From contig CM022369.1 in assembly GCA_011800155.1 (NCBI GenBank), positions 3,827,976 through 3,891,975 on the forward strand: 64,000 nucleotides of DNA. Reading direction: 5' to 3'. Positions 34,304 through 44,877 of this stretch are shown here, one piece after another. The first letter of the stretch is position 1. Each line of letters starts with the position of its first letter. This DNA is from Flammulina velutipes (lineage: Eukaryota; Basidiomycota; Agaricomycetes; Agaricales; Physalacriaceae). The position numbers were made by a program, and so were the translations under genes. A model generated the notes under the pieces. That model ran no database searches. It was given only the letters and a program-made list of their open reading frames with translations, and was not told where the DNA came from.

Positions 34304-36553
34304 CTAGACTACAGGCTTCTCCGCCATCCCCAATTCCTCATCGCTCTTCTTCTTGAAGTCACTTGTGTCATCCTCCTGATCAGAAGATGTAACATCTTGG
34401 GGAGTTGCAGTATTGAGCTGCTTGGGGTTGAAAGAAAATGCGCCCTTCGGTACGAGCGTCGCGGCCAAGATGATACCTGAACACACAGAAAATTGGATAC
34501 TGCAGTCTTAGTTAGTAACATGCCTCCAGGAGAGCGACTCGAACGTACCCTCCAACGTGTGTAAAGCTGCTCTCTAGCGTCTTGTTCGCAGTCCAGTCCT
34601 TATCGATGACCTTGCCGAGCAGAGAGCTCAATACGGCGTTGAGAACAATATAAGTCGAGTAAAGGAAAGCCATCGTTGCGCCCAAGGGTGATACATTTTC
34701 ATAGCGTTTAGCTGTAAGAAACTCGTCAATTGACGACCTCAGCAGACAGACATAGCTCACCGTATGACCCAGACGAGAGCGCAGATTGAATATAAGCAGC
34801 CAAAGAAACGTCGCCCGCTGCCCAACCCTACAGTGTTTGATGAGGACCCAGACGACCATATCGAAAAAACACGTACAAAAGAAATCGGGATAAAGCACCC
34901 AGCCAACCTCCACGCCCAACCCACATTCTTGGTCGCAATAGTACTGAAATACGGCAAGATCCAGATAATGTTGAGGAACATCGCATCGAGGCGTAACCAC
35001 GGCATCTTTCGAGTTGCAAAATATTAATGAATCTAAAACGAACGTCGTAAAACGGACACTCACTGGAGTAGTGACTATATCGGAGAGCAAGAAAACCGCC
35101 AGTGCACCGAGCAGCTCACCAAAGTTTGAACCGCCAACGATGATCTGACTCCATGCACTGGTTCCCAAGATGCGTTTCGCATATGCGGGTGCAAGAGTCG
35201 ATTCCAAGAATCGATGAAGGTACAGCGCCAGAGAATAGCCGGGGAATAGCCCTAAATAGAGTTTAACAACCGAAGTCAGTCAGAGAAGAGGAAGTGAAAC
35301 TCACAAATGAACTGTCTGTGACCAAATACGATCGTTGCGCCAGCCCAAATCGATATCCCAAAGCCTGCAATACCGCTCCAGAGCTGCTGGAAGTAGTTTC
35401 CTGAAGAGGTGCGATTGTTGTCTACCTCCTGTAGGCCAACTGCATCGTCAGCGGGGATGGAGTCCGTGACTCCGAGAGTTGTCCAGATGAGACCAGCGAT
35501 GACGAAAAAGACTTTTCAAACAGCACGCATCAGTCAAAGGCGGAGGGATCAGTTTCGCGATGGGACGAACCTGGAGTCATGAAGAAGCTGTAATTGTTTC
35601 CAAACTGACTGATGGCAGCTGAAGAGGCGAACGCGCCCGAGGTGCCAGCGACTTCGTAGAATATATGCTACAATACGATAAGTTCATGACATATCTATGG
35701 AAGAAAAAGAGGACAAACCACAGTGGCATCCATTCGCCTGAGCTTACTCACGTTTCCGCCTACGATATCACACGGGCTGTGCAGTGATTAACAGACGAGT
35801 GAATGAGGGAATTGAGACAACGCACATGACTCGTCGAATGAGTTCCACCATACCGTACGCGATACCGGAAAGCGTCCAGATCACGAATATCTGTTAGCGC
35901 TTCATAAGTCCTGCGTCACATAGTACACCAGGGTAAGCTACTCACAGCATCCGGATTCCAATCCCCATAATGGACCTTCCCATCCTCAGTTTTGAATTTG
36001 ATGACGCCGCCTAATGCTAGTCAGCACACTGAATAGGGAGAGAAAACAATAGCTAAAACGCACCGGTAGCCGCATCGACGATGAGCAAGATGGTGGTCAT
36101 CAGAGCAAAGAACACGATAGCGCCAGCTAGGACGGAACGCGTCGGCCAACGTTTGATCAATGGTGCGATGAGGATGGCGCCGACACATTGGGCGGCCTGG
36201 TTGACACCGGATGCAGCTCCCACTGTGGCGAGTCGTCAGTGTGTACACCAACCTTTTTGTGAGAGAAAGACATACATTTCGTAAAGGTGTTCGTTGCGTT
36301 GAAGCGGTCGGTAGCAAGCGTCGTGATTGAGCCGTTGAAGAACTCAAGACCGAGCTTGTAGAACATGATACCACCAATGTACAAGGCGCTGTAAGCTCCA
36401 ATGTTAGCCATCCAAACGTTCACACGACCACGAAAAAACGTACATATTGCGCTTCTCCACCGCGTCGTACGCTTTATCGTCTTCATGTCAGTACTACGGA
36501 TAAAATCGACAGGGAAAAGACTCACAGCGCCATGCTTTCGTCAATGCAGACAT
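34304..36553 (-). CDS. MFS transporter
   Basis: Many short exons encode about 480 residues with roughly twelve membrane segments. The start at 36553 gives MSALTKAWRSYDAVEKRNIA, leading into the first membrane helix (LYIGGIMFYKLGLEFFNGS). Further helices include VGAASGVNQAAQCVGAILIA, FFALMTTILLIVDAATG, IFVIWTLSGIAYGMVELIRR, HIFYEVAGTSGAFASSAAIS and FGELLGALAVFLLSDIVTTP. A loop reads KRWPTRS. The C-terminus is hydrophilic and acidic (SSDQEDDTSDFKKKSDEELG). It would carry a small solute across a membrane; the substrate cannot be named. A protein-like stretch just upstream (36554-36850) might be an additional 5' exon in a different frame, so the N-terminus is tentative. Confidence 0.72.
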
Positions 36554-36950
36554 TGTGCGAGATGATAGTAACGTAGGGAAAGTGGCTATAAGAACATACA
36601 ATCACTGCGAATGAATCTTTTTTTAACTCACCAGTGACCAGTCTCCTCAAGCACGTTCGTTTGCCACTCATCATCCGCATAGTCTTGGCAAGCCAAGACT
36701 TCACCTGAAAGAGTCGTATTACAGTTCAAATACGCCCGGACAGGTCGAGGGCGGTGCTGTACCGACCTTCCCGAGGGACACGTTCGACGAGGTCCGCGTG
36801 GCGCACGATGGGGGAGGGAAATATGCTGCCGGCCTCGCTCTGGAATCTGGTTCCGTGACCATGAGATATAATAGGCGGGTCGAGAGGGACATGGAAGAGT
36901 GCAATTAACCCCTACGAATGGAACGTTTTTCGGAGACTAATGGCGTGGAG
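36554..36950 (-). other. protein-like stretch upstream of the MFS gene, unresolved
   Basis: On the minus strand VRHADLVERVPREG joins, across a GT/AG intron, to EVLACQDYADDEWQTNVLEE and ETGH. In that frame the next exon runs into a stop inside the MFS first exon. In another frame (KSWLAKTMRMMSGKRTCLRR) splicing would extend the MFS N-terminus. I cannot decide between an upstream exon, a separate small gene and a relic. Confidence 0.25.
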
Positions 36951-37626
36951 GACTGGAACGTCGTTGAGTGTGATCTCTCGGGAGCATGTGGATGTGGCGT
37001 TCCGCCTTCAATTCGCTTGTCGAACTATTCATAGAGACTTTCTACCAATCAGCGCGTGTGCATCAGCTCATTTGCACAAGAAATCAATAAGAGAAGGAAC
37101 TGACTAAATTGCTTTGGCGCTTGGAGGGCGCCTATGCCTCTCGATATGAAAGGTATGGGAAACTGAGGCATATTTGAGTACAGGATTGGCCATTTTTCAA
37201 GGGATAATTGAGCGTGGCGCAAGGGGCCGAAAAGGTCCGAGTAGGCCAAAGGTACGACATCCAGTCGTACATGTTTTACTTGACAAATGTAAGCAAATGG
37301 ATCTACTTCGTTGGTTTCCACATTTGTCTCCTTCAGAGGCACGTTGACGTAGCACTGAAGACACTCCCCAAAAGTTTTTGCTTGTCATCGTGGTTGGAAA
37401 GAAGCCATCGGCATCAGGGCCGGAACTCCGATACTCCCCAAGTGGCAACCTTGAACTCGCTCTGTCTTCTGATTATTTGATACTGCACTCTAGAATTGGG
37501 ATATCTCGTGAAAATACACTTTCGAGCCATTAAAGCCTTTAACCTAACGATACATTAAAAACCGTAGCAACTTGAAGAGTCATGATAGGGACCAGCCCTG
37601 CTCATCCAAGACGTTCGTTCGACGCG
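36951..37626. other. intergenic region
   Basis: No gene is supported. One TGTGGCG heptamer is at 36993-36999. Confidence 0.4.
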
Positions 37627-38060
37627 TTAAACACCTGTTGGCAGTGCTGAACACTCCTTATATCTGCGTTCAAACTCCTGATTGAACGCAAGGTTAAAGA
37701 ACTTGTCATAGGTTTCCTTCAGGTCACCTTCGGGACAATTATCGTGAGAGCGTTTCCATGACCTACAAGATCCAAACCACGTTAAGGTCCATGAATCAGA
37801 AAATACGTAGATGAACGTACGGAGCACCTCTACGATGTAGAACATTATCACATTGTAACGCGCCAGCCGCCAGCTGGCCATCGTTGCTTCCCGATTCGAT
37901 ACAGGAGGCAGCCTCGGTGATTCGTTTAGAGGACATGAATAATCCCCTAAGCTGTGTTCATTAGGCGTTCGAAGACCAAGAAGATCCCGTCTTACAAGGG
38001 TGCAGCATGGATTGTGGCGACAAGCGCAAAGAGTATAGCGGTAAAGGAAAGGTAGTTCAT
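37627..38060 (-). CDS. small secreted protein (unknown)
   Basis: The start at 38060 opens a clear signal peptide (MNYLSFTAILFALVATIHAA) and is followed, after an intron of about 60 bp, by GDYSCPLNESPRLPPVSNRE and RLARYNVIMFYIVEVLR. A second intron leads to SWKRSHDNCPEGDLKETYDK, FFNLAFNQEFERRYKECSAL and the stop at 37627. The mature protein is about 100 residues with three cysteines (SCP, NCP, ECS). The second donor is weak (GTTCAT), so that junction is uncertain. A TATA-like ATTTAAATA lies about 100 bp upstream of the ATG, supporting this start over a longer in-frame reading that begins at 38265. No family is recognised; it may be an effector-like protein. Confidence 0.6.
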
Positions 38061-38159
38061 AGTTGTAAGTGGCGAATGATATTTGCCGGCAAAAATCGAG
38101 GAAGGTAGGAGTACGTGGGAGGGAATAATGCTTGTGGATGTACGCCTTATTCTCCATCC

Positions 38160-38168
38160 ATTTAAATA
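38160..38168 (-). promoter_or_regulatory. TATA-like box of the small secreted protein gene
   Basis: ATTTAAATA about 100 bp before the start codon at 38060 on the minus strand. Its position inside the longer ORF argues that the longer ORF is not translated. Confidence 0.45.
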
Positions 38169-38269
38169 GGGCCACGGGCTCATTGTTCTCTGTGAGGTAA
38201 CCTTGCCATTGTTCTCCCCAATGGTCGGTGCCTGGCCGGTCAAAGGAGAAAGACATCCCGCCCACAGAG

Positions 38270-39743
38270 AATTTAGGATAGTGTACACACCGAGTGGTAG
38301 CAATATCAATATATGTGCGCTATTCCGCGCCTCAGTTCTAGTTGAGTTGAGTTGGTTATACGTAGCGCCCGCCGCTCAAACCAATTTGGCAGGCGCCTTC
38401 CATATTGGGTCAGAGCCGAGCCCCGACAGACTCTCATCTCTCTCATCTCCGATACAGTAGCCAAGTTACTCTCACAGTGTATAGATGATATTATCCCGAG
38501 TTATAACGATGTCAATGCGCCAACTCGGATGGATTGTGTATGCATAAAGAATGGAAGCTTTGACCGAAATCCCAAATTCGTCACGGTCTGAATAATATTC
38601 GTCTTTACTGGACTTGATAATGCTTGGGCTGCTTTGGTGACTAGTCACTAGCACTTCCGGAGCGAAGACAGAGATGGGTAAGTGTGGCGTCCTTCGACCG
38701 TTTTGGTATTTGATCGGATCAAGATGCCAAATGATCGGCCCGTGGTTGTCCAATGCGCCACCATGCTCTTGTTCTGCGCTTGGTCCAACATGCTCTTGTT
38801 AGTTAATGTCTTCCCAGACGAAGAATTCGGGAACGTTGCTACCGACTAGTACTCATCCACAGATCCAAACCACCGAATTGACGTGGTTTGTCGACGTATC
38901 AACAGGGAACTGCTGTACTTTAGCTGTATCATTCTATCGAGGCAGGTAAGATACTGTGATCATGGCTGTGAGCAGCTTCATATTCTGCTGTTTCTCTGTG
39001 CATACAGCTTCTTTGATTCTGGATATTGCCTCATCACCAGACTGCGCTTCTTGAATTCTGTACTATTTCGCGTATGATGTAAACATCCTTCTGAGTCGTC
39101 TCCGTTTTCTGTGGAATACGCTCTAGTACGTCCTACAATCGTTCGGACATCATTGTATTTGATCCCGTTAACGTCGTATAGCTTCGCCATTGCAGTCAAT
39201 ACCCTGGCAAGCCACCGAGGTGACTTACTCTGAAGCTGATAACTGGCTGCATGAAGCTGATCGCGAGCCCGGTTTCACTACGCCAAGCATAGCCCTGCTG
39301 TACACACCCCACATCGGTATGATTGATTTTCCAGGTCCGCTCAAGCGCCACAATCACATTGATGGATAGGGTAACAGCCTTCGAACTTTGAATAGGATTC
39401 AACTCTCGAGCGGAAAGCAATACAAACAAATATAGCTCACCCATTCACCGCACACGAACACGACGATTATCGATTAAAGCCTCGTTTCTCCTCGTTTCTT
39501 CTCCATCGTTCTCGTCCTCATGCATTCCAGACAAAGACATGAGATCTCCATCTGAATCATGACACAAACAAAAGAACCCGCGAACAAAGACCTGAACAAG
39601 CATGCCAGTCTCCGTTACGTCAGAGCCGAACAATACGTCCGTGGAGGTATAAAGGCCCCCACACAAAGCGAACGGTTCCCTTTCTTGCCATCACTCCCCA
39701 ATCACCCCGAATAGCACCAGAATTTGTTTTTCCCTTTCCATCA
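38270..39743. other. long intergenic region
   Basis: About 1.4 kb without a supportable gene. Short minus-strand ORFs at 39196-39666 overlap the TATA region of the next gene and have no family features. A TGTGGCG heptamer is at 38683-38689. No repeat structure was seen. Confidence 0.4.
39647..39655 (+). promoter_or_regulatory. TATA box of the Tudor/SH3-like gene
   Basis: GTATAAAGG lies 89 bp upstream of the ATG at 39744, followed by a C-rich leader. Confidence 0.5.
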
Positions 39744-40303
39744 ATGCCATCATCATCTGCTGCATCTACATCTTCATCACTGTCTCCATCACCTCCTCGC
39801 CGGATAACCCGCTCGTCGACACGAGCGTCGAAGCTGCGGCGAGCCTCGCCGGAGGAGCTCGAGGACTACTACGTCGGTTCCAGTTATGGAGCGAGTTTGA
39901 GCGGCTCAGAGTCCGAGGAGGAGTTCGCGCAACCCGTTAAAATTGATGAGCCATGGCCGTACATGTTCCAGGTAATTAAGCGCGTTTCTTTGAACTCCTG
40001 TGCTTACTCGTGGCAACGCAGACGGGGGATAAGGTATGGATACGGACTGCAGGAGGCAACTGGCATCGCGGCCGTGTCTCCCGGCAAACGACGCGCAAAG
40101 GGGTTATACGCCGAGTAAGTTTGCAAGTTCGTCCGTTGTGGCTGTCGGGGAGTCTTACATTGCCGTAGCGTGACGCAGAGGGCTTCTTCTATTCCGTCGT
40201 CTTTAACGATAAGCTACGAAAATACTTTGCGCCACTGAATGGCGACATCAAGCCGGATAATAGACATACCAGGGAGTTATTGGGAGAAGCGGGGCTTCTT
40301 TAA
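39744..40303 (+). CDS. small Tudor/SH3-like barrel protein
   Basis: Three exons. The first encodes a Ser-rich, basic leader (SPSPPRRITRSSTRASKLRR) and an acidic stretch (SGSESEEEFAQP) ending DEPWPYMFQ. The second, in the frame chosen by splicing, reads TGDKVWIRTAGGNWHRGRVS then RQTTRKGVIRR. The third reads RDAEGFFYSVVFNDKLRKYF, APLNGDIKPDNRHTRELLGE and stops at 40303. The pattern GDKVWIRT...W..GRVS...FYSVVF..K.RKYF.PLNGDIKP is that of a small chromatin-type beta-barrel (Tudor/SH3-like). The call rests on pattern only. The product is about 150 residues and probably nuclear given the basic leader. Confidence 0.6.
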
Positions 40304-40735
40304 TTTTGGTTTAGATTACATCCATGCGCTATGAGGCGGATATTATTATAGACCTGTTCTAGTGACGCTTACCCACACTTGCAACCCGTTGGTGCGCCAC
40401 ATTTTGATATCTTCGGAAGTTAGCGGATCATTGGACTATAAGCCAGGATTAGTGGGTACTTAAACACCTTCATTTCGCTTGCCTTGGAGGGAGCCCATGT
40501 CAAAGTTCTGAATTGAACGTCTCTGAATCATGTGCAGTGAAATAAGGCTCGACAAATCCCCAGTTAGGACTTGGCCCTAATTGTGGCCCTCTCATTTGAT
40601 CGATTCACAGAGCACATGCGAATCAGCTTGACGTCGTAGATGGCCTTCCAGAAAGCAGATCATAGTCCGAGGTTCGCCCCCGAACGTTACTCAGCTAGAT
40701 CTAAACGTACGCTACTAGCTGGGAACTAGAACGGC

Positions 40736-40759
40736 CCTTTGTCAATGAATTGACAAAGG
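40736..40759. promoter_or_regulatory. 24-bp palindrome upstream of DUF3237-like gene 1
   Basis: Two perfect 11-bp arms, CCTTTGTCAAT and ATTGACAAAGG, flank the dinucleotide GA. The site lies about 180 bp upstream of the ATG. Such a symmetric site suggests binding by a dimeric regulator; each arm contains TGTCA, the core bound by TALE-type homeodomains. This is inference. Confidence 0.5.
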
Positions 40760-40880
40760 ACGATTAGAGAGCCGACATCTTCTTCGCACAAGGATACTTT
40801 TATCCGTGAAATGAGAGTAATATAGTACACGGGATGGTAGGATATCGCTCAGCTACGCTCCGGTATAAGTTCTGTTCTGA

Positions 40881-40887
40881 TATATAA
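40881..40887 (+). promoter_or_regulatory. TATA box of DUF3237-like gene 1
   Basis: TATATAA lies 60 bp before the ATG at 40941. Genes 2 and 3 have TATATAAA at 50-52 bp. Confidence 0.6.
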
Positions 40888-40940
40888 GCCAACTACTTGT
40901 TACACTTTCTACAATCACCCTCATATTCTTGACAGAAGAT

Positions 40941-41647
40941 ATGTTTCTCGGTCTAGGCCACATCATCTTTACCCTTTTCGGCCTCTTCTACATCGTCAGC
41001 GCTGCCAGAAGGGACCCGACTTTCACCAAGATTTTTGACGGAGTCGTTCTCCTCGATACGACGAGTTTCGGTATCCTGCCGGAAGGACCGTTCGGCGAGA
41101 GAGTGTTATTCTCGTTCTTGGAGTAAGTTGACATTGTTCAACAGCATGATTTATTGACTTAAAGGGACACTTAGAGGGAATTTCACAGATCCGTTGACGG
41201 GCGAGCTGGTAGCCAACATCATACCTAGCGTAGGAGGAGAATTGGGAGTTATCACAGAGGACGGAACGATCTTTACGGACGTCCGGCTGATTACGCAGTG
41301 GGCGGACGACCAGAAATTCGCCTTTTGGGATATTCATGGTGTTGGGTGAGCTCATAGATCACCGTGCCGGAACCTTTGTCTTACGAAGCACGTACAGTTC
41401 AAGCTCGACTGGAGCGAATAGCTTCGCGTGAGTACTATATCTACTACCGTTGTAAACCAAGGCTTACTAGCTCGTTCTCTTAGACGTCTGGAGACGAATT
41501 CCGAATCTCGCGTGGCGCTGACGAAGTCCTTCCTCTTGACGGACATCGACGTTACGGGAACCCCTGCTACGATGGCAATTTATAAACTGGTGAGCAGGAT
41601 AATCACGCCGTGCTTATCCGTTACTCATACATTCAAAGGACGACTAA
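40941..41647 (+). CDS. secreted DUF3237-like protein 1
   Basis: Five exons (40941-41122, 41175-41345, 41398-41427, 41484-41589, 41639-41647), about 165 residues. The signal peptide is MFLGLGHIIFTLFGLFYIVS. The mature domain runs DPTFTKIFDGVVLLDTTSFG, GELVANIIPSVGGELGVITE, DGTIFTDVRLITQWADDQKF and AFWDIHGVG, followed by RLETNSESRVALTKSFLLTD. The order (a G-P-x-G turn, a GGExGVITEDG turn, a TDVRLxTQW strand and a Dxxx(F/A)FWDxHGVG strand) resembles the DUF3237 beta-barrel. One exon is only 30 nt and the last is three codons (D, D, stop). NFT is a potential glycosylation site. The function is unknown. First of three tandem copies. Confidence 0.75.
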
Positions 41648-41935
41648 ACAGTGACTTTTACCTACACTAGTGTTAGTACGCCACATTCCTATATATCCAT
41701 TCTCGGAAATTAGCGGATACATAGTAAATGTACTGTACGCTTTAATAACGGTACTAGCTTCCGCCGCAAGTTTGAAATGACGCGCTTAGACTAAGTTTCT
41801 TGCTTGGCAGCTTGCCTACATACTACCTGTAGGCTGTAGTACTATAAATACGGGAATATCGTGAGTGGGGACGGTTCCATCGGACTTTGATAATTAAGGA
41901 TAACCTAGTTTAGACTACTCCCGACTGTCTCTAAG

Positions 41936-41943
41936 TATATAAA
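41936..41943 (+). promoter_or_regulatory. TATA box of DUF3237-like gene 2
   Basis: TATATAAA 50 bp upstream of the ATG at 41986. Confidence 0.6.
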
Positions 41944-41985
41944 CCAAACCATCATCGGTATTCCATAATCTTCCATCCCACAGAC

Positions 41986-42688
41986 ATGCTATTCAGTACA
42001 TGGCACATCGTCTTCATCGTTTTCAGCTCCTTCTACACAGTCAATGCGGCGAAGGATCCGACTTTCACTAAGATCTATGACGGGACCATTCTCCTCGATA
42101 GCACAAGTCTTGGAGTACTTCCGGGAGGGCCGTCCGGGAAGAGAGCACTGTTTTCGTTCTTGGGGTGAGATCGTTTCGTAATTACCTACTGACACAATTG
42201 AGCGACTAGAGGGAATTTAACAAGCTCTTCGACAGGAGAGGTGGTAGCTAACATTATACCTGGCATCGGAGGAGAAATGGGAGTTATAACAGAGGATGGA
42301 GCGATCTTTCCCGACGTCAGACTTGTCATTCAGTGGGTGGATGATCAGAAGTTCGCCTTTTGGGAATTTCGCGGTGTGGGGTGAGCATATTTCTACATGA
42401 CCGTCTCGAAGTCTGTATTTAACGATACATATGCAGCTTGAGAACGATTGGGGCACATAGCTTTGTGTGAGTTATGATCATGGTTACTGGAATCAAAGGC
42501 TAACTAGCTCGCGTGCTCAGGCGGCTGGAGACAAATTCCGCGTCTCGTTTGGCGCTGACGACGTCCTTTCTCCTATCGAGTATAGACATTACGGAACACC
42601 CTGCTAAGTTAGCGATTTATAAGTTGGTGAGTGTTAGTTGTACTGTATTGCCTACTATTCATTCACTCAAACTTCGCAGGACGACTGA
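41986..42688 (+). CDS. secreted DUF3237-like protein 2
   Basis: Same five-exon structure as its neighbours. Signal peptide MLFSTWHIVFIVFSSFYTVN, then DPTFTKIYDGTILLDSTSLG, GEVVANIIPGIGGEMGVITE, DGAIFPDVRLVIQWVDDQKF and FWEFRGVG. The 30-nt exon here gives LRTIGAHSFV, and RLETNSASRLALTTSFLLSS follows. It ends with the separate D-D-stop exon at 42680-42688. It is more diverged than copies 1 and 3 in the HGVG motif (RGVG). Function unknown. Confidence 0.75.
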
Positions 42689-42853
42689 AAGAGCATGGTT
42701 TGATAACGATTTCTTTCCGTGCATCTGTTGACGCGTGTTGTACATATCTCGGATTGAGTCTTTCTGGATAAATAGGTGCCAGATGCCTTTCAGAAGACCT
42801 GAAAACACGAGGACGAATTCGCAACACCACGTTTGTCTCCGCCTTACCCTCAC

Positions 42854-42946
42854 GCATTAGTGGTGTAGCGGTAACATGCGGCCTTCCCATTGCTCCACCT
42901 AACTGTTAATTTGACCGCGCTCGGGGTTCGACTCCCCGCTGATGCA
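42854..42946 (+). tRNA. tRNA-Gly(CCC) with intron
   Basis: Acceptor strands GCATTAG and CTGATGC pair fully, the T arm is CGGGG-TTCGACT-CCCCG and the A box TGGTGTAGCGG and B box GGTTCGACTCC are canonical. The anticodon loop TTCCCA is followed by a putative intron of about 22 nt (TGCTCCACCTAACTGTTAAT core) before TGACCG. The anticodon stem CGGCC/GACCG has one C-A mismatch. A T6 terminator tract follows at about 42969. The mismatch leaves a small chance that this is a tRNA pseudogene. Confidence 0.72.
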
Positions 42947-42949
42947 TCG

Positions 42950-43582
42950 ACTTTAGTTTCGTAGACATGTTTTTTCCCTTAACGTCTCTGTTCCTACATG
43001 AACCTCGTTCTACCGCTCAACGGTAAGCACCAGGGGTATGACTTCGACATGTCCTCCCGAGCTCTCTACTCTGGCGATAAGCGCCCATTCCTTACTTCGG
43101 TCAGACAAGCACGGACGTTTTCGACGCAATGAAGGGCTCTAGCTTAATTCAAAAGGTTCCAGCTGCGTCCCACCTGTTCTGCATAGCGCAACAAATCAGC
43201 TTTACTTACTCAGCTTAGAGTCAGCGAGATCTCAATCACGAACAATCATACAGCTATCTAGAGATGCGAACTTCGGTCGTTACTTATAAACCCCGTGAAA
43301 CGAACGCCTCCAGATCTTCCTTTAGTAAATAATGAGAGTCATACTCGTAGAATACCGCTCAGCCATTCCATCGGACTGAGCTGACTGATTCAGGTCCAAG
43401 GCACGTAGCGCTCTACCTGACGTTCCGTTCTCCCATCTTACCAGACTGCGGGGTTTGTCGGCTTGCTTGAGAATCCAACAAGCAATACTATAAGCTGTGT
43501 CGTATACTATATTGCTCAGCCCTCGCGGTTCCATCAGACTATGTTAAGAATCTGCGCTCTGGTTTATGCTCTGGTCTTGTAG
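42950..43582. other. intergenic region
   Basis: No gene is supported between the tRNA and the third DUF3237-like gene. Confidence 0.4.
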
Positions 43583-43590
43583 TATATAAA
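43583..43590 (+). promoter_or_regulatory. TATA box of DUF3237-like gene 3
   Basis: TATATAAA 52 bp upstream of the ATG at 43635. Confidence 0.6.
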
Positions 43591-43634
43591 CTGAACGACG
43601 TTGCATATTTCTACAGTCCTCATTAACAGAAGAC

Positions 43635-44342
43635 ATGCTATTCAAGTTCAGCCACATCGTCGTTGCCCTCCTCGCTGTTTCCAACACGGCCAACGCAGCA
43701 ATCAAGGACCCGACGTTCACCAAGATCTATGACGGGACCCTTCTCCTTGACACTACAAGTCTTGGTGTCCTTCCAGGTGGGCCGTTTGGCGGCCGAGTTC
43801 TGTTTCCTTTTTTGGGGTGGGGCAATTCTGCTGAATGCAAAAAATTATCGACTCAATTGAATGACCATGTAGGGGCAATTTCACAGATGCGTCGACGGGC
43901 GATCTGGTAGCTACCGTCGTTCCTGGCGTCGGGGGAGAGTTGGGAGTCATTACTGGGGATTCGACGATCTTCACGGACGTCCGACTTATTACCCAGTGGG
44001 TGGACGATCAAACATTCGGATTTTGGGATGTTCATGGTGTTGGGTGAGTACATTTGTACAATACCTTTCCGGAGGCTTCATTTGATGACACGCATATAGG
44101 TCCGTTTCGAGTGGGGCGCAGAGTTGGACGTAAGTTGCGACTACCACTGTAAACGAAGGCTGACAAGTTTATTCGTGTAGGCGCCTGGAAACCAATTCCG
44201 CGTCGCGTGTGGCGTTGACCACGTCCTTTCTTTTGACGGCCATAGACGTCACGGTGAGCCCAGCCAAGCTGGCGATTTACAAACTGGTGAGTAGGGCAAT
44301 TGCATTGCATTCAAAATATTCATCCTATTGAAGGACGACTGA
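43635..44342 (+). CDS. secreted DUF3237-like protein 3
   Basis: Third tandem copy. Signal peptide MLFKFSHIVVALLAVSNTAN, then DPTFTKIYDGTLLLDTTSLG, GDLVATVVPGVGGELGVITG, DSTIFTDVRLITQWVDDQTF and FWDVHGVG. The 30-nt exon encodes SVSSGAQSWT; RLETNSASRVALTTSFLLTA follows and the last exon is again D-D-stop (44334-44342). Sequence between the three copies is well conserved at the protein level while introns have diverged. The function is unknown; secretion is predicted. Confidence 0.75.
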
Positions 44343-44877
44343 AGGAACTCATGGTACGTAACGTCTGATAAAAACGTCCTTCCGTCTTCTGGAACATGTA
44401 GATACCTATATCTACTTGATGATTGGATGGCCGCGTTAGCCTATAAGCAGGCGACGACGACGACCCATGAGACAAGCAAGTAGCTGTCCTTTTACACTCA
44501 CACGACGGCAGTGGATTCATGAAGACGGGTCGAAACCATCTGTCACTAGAATTCGAATTTCGAACCCGCTCGCGCCTCCTTTCCCAACTTTCCTGAACGA
44601 GCTCTAAGGTGTTTCATTGGTGTATTTTCTTCAAAAAAACACTTCTGCAAACTCCCTGGTCGTTAAACGAAGGTGACCAGCGTTCAAACGTCTGACTTCA
44701 AGGAACGTGTACACAGTACCGGTTATTACGAACACGACGGAAGCGCGAACTCGGAGGTATGCCGACAACGGATCAAAGTCATCGGAACACGTGCTCGTGA
44801 CGCGATCGCAGCGAGATTGTTGATGTTTGGTTCGTTGAACGTTTCTTGTCCTTTAACCACCACCATCTTCATTCGCA
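44343..44877. other. intergenic region
   Basis: No gene, repeat or RNA is supported. It is the promoter side of the peroxiredoxin. Confidence 0.4.

Larger units (their letters stand above)
40304..40940. other. intergenic region upstream of the DUF3237-like cluster
   Basis: A CGCCACA heptamer is at 40395-40401 and a near-perfect palindrome at 40736-40759. No gene is supported. Confidence 0.4.

Noticed and set aside
37627..38265. 212-residue uninterrupted minus-strand ORF starting at 38265
   Set aside because: A TATA-like box lies inside it and an internal ATG opens a clean signal peptide; splicing from that start gives a more sensible small secreted protein.
39445..39666. 73-residue minus-strand ORF
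   Set aside because: It overlaps the promoter and TATA box of the gene at 39744 and shows no conserved features.
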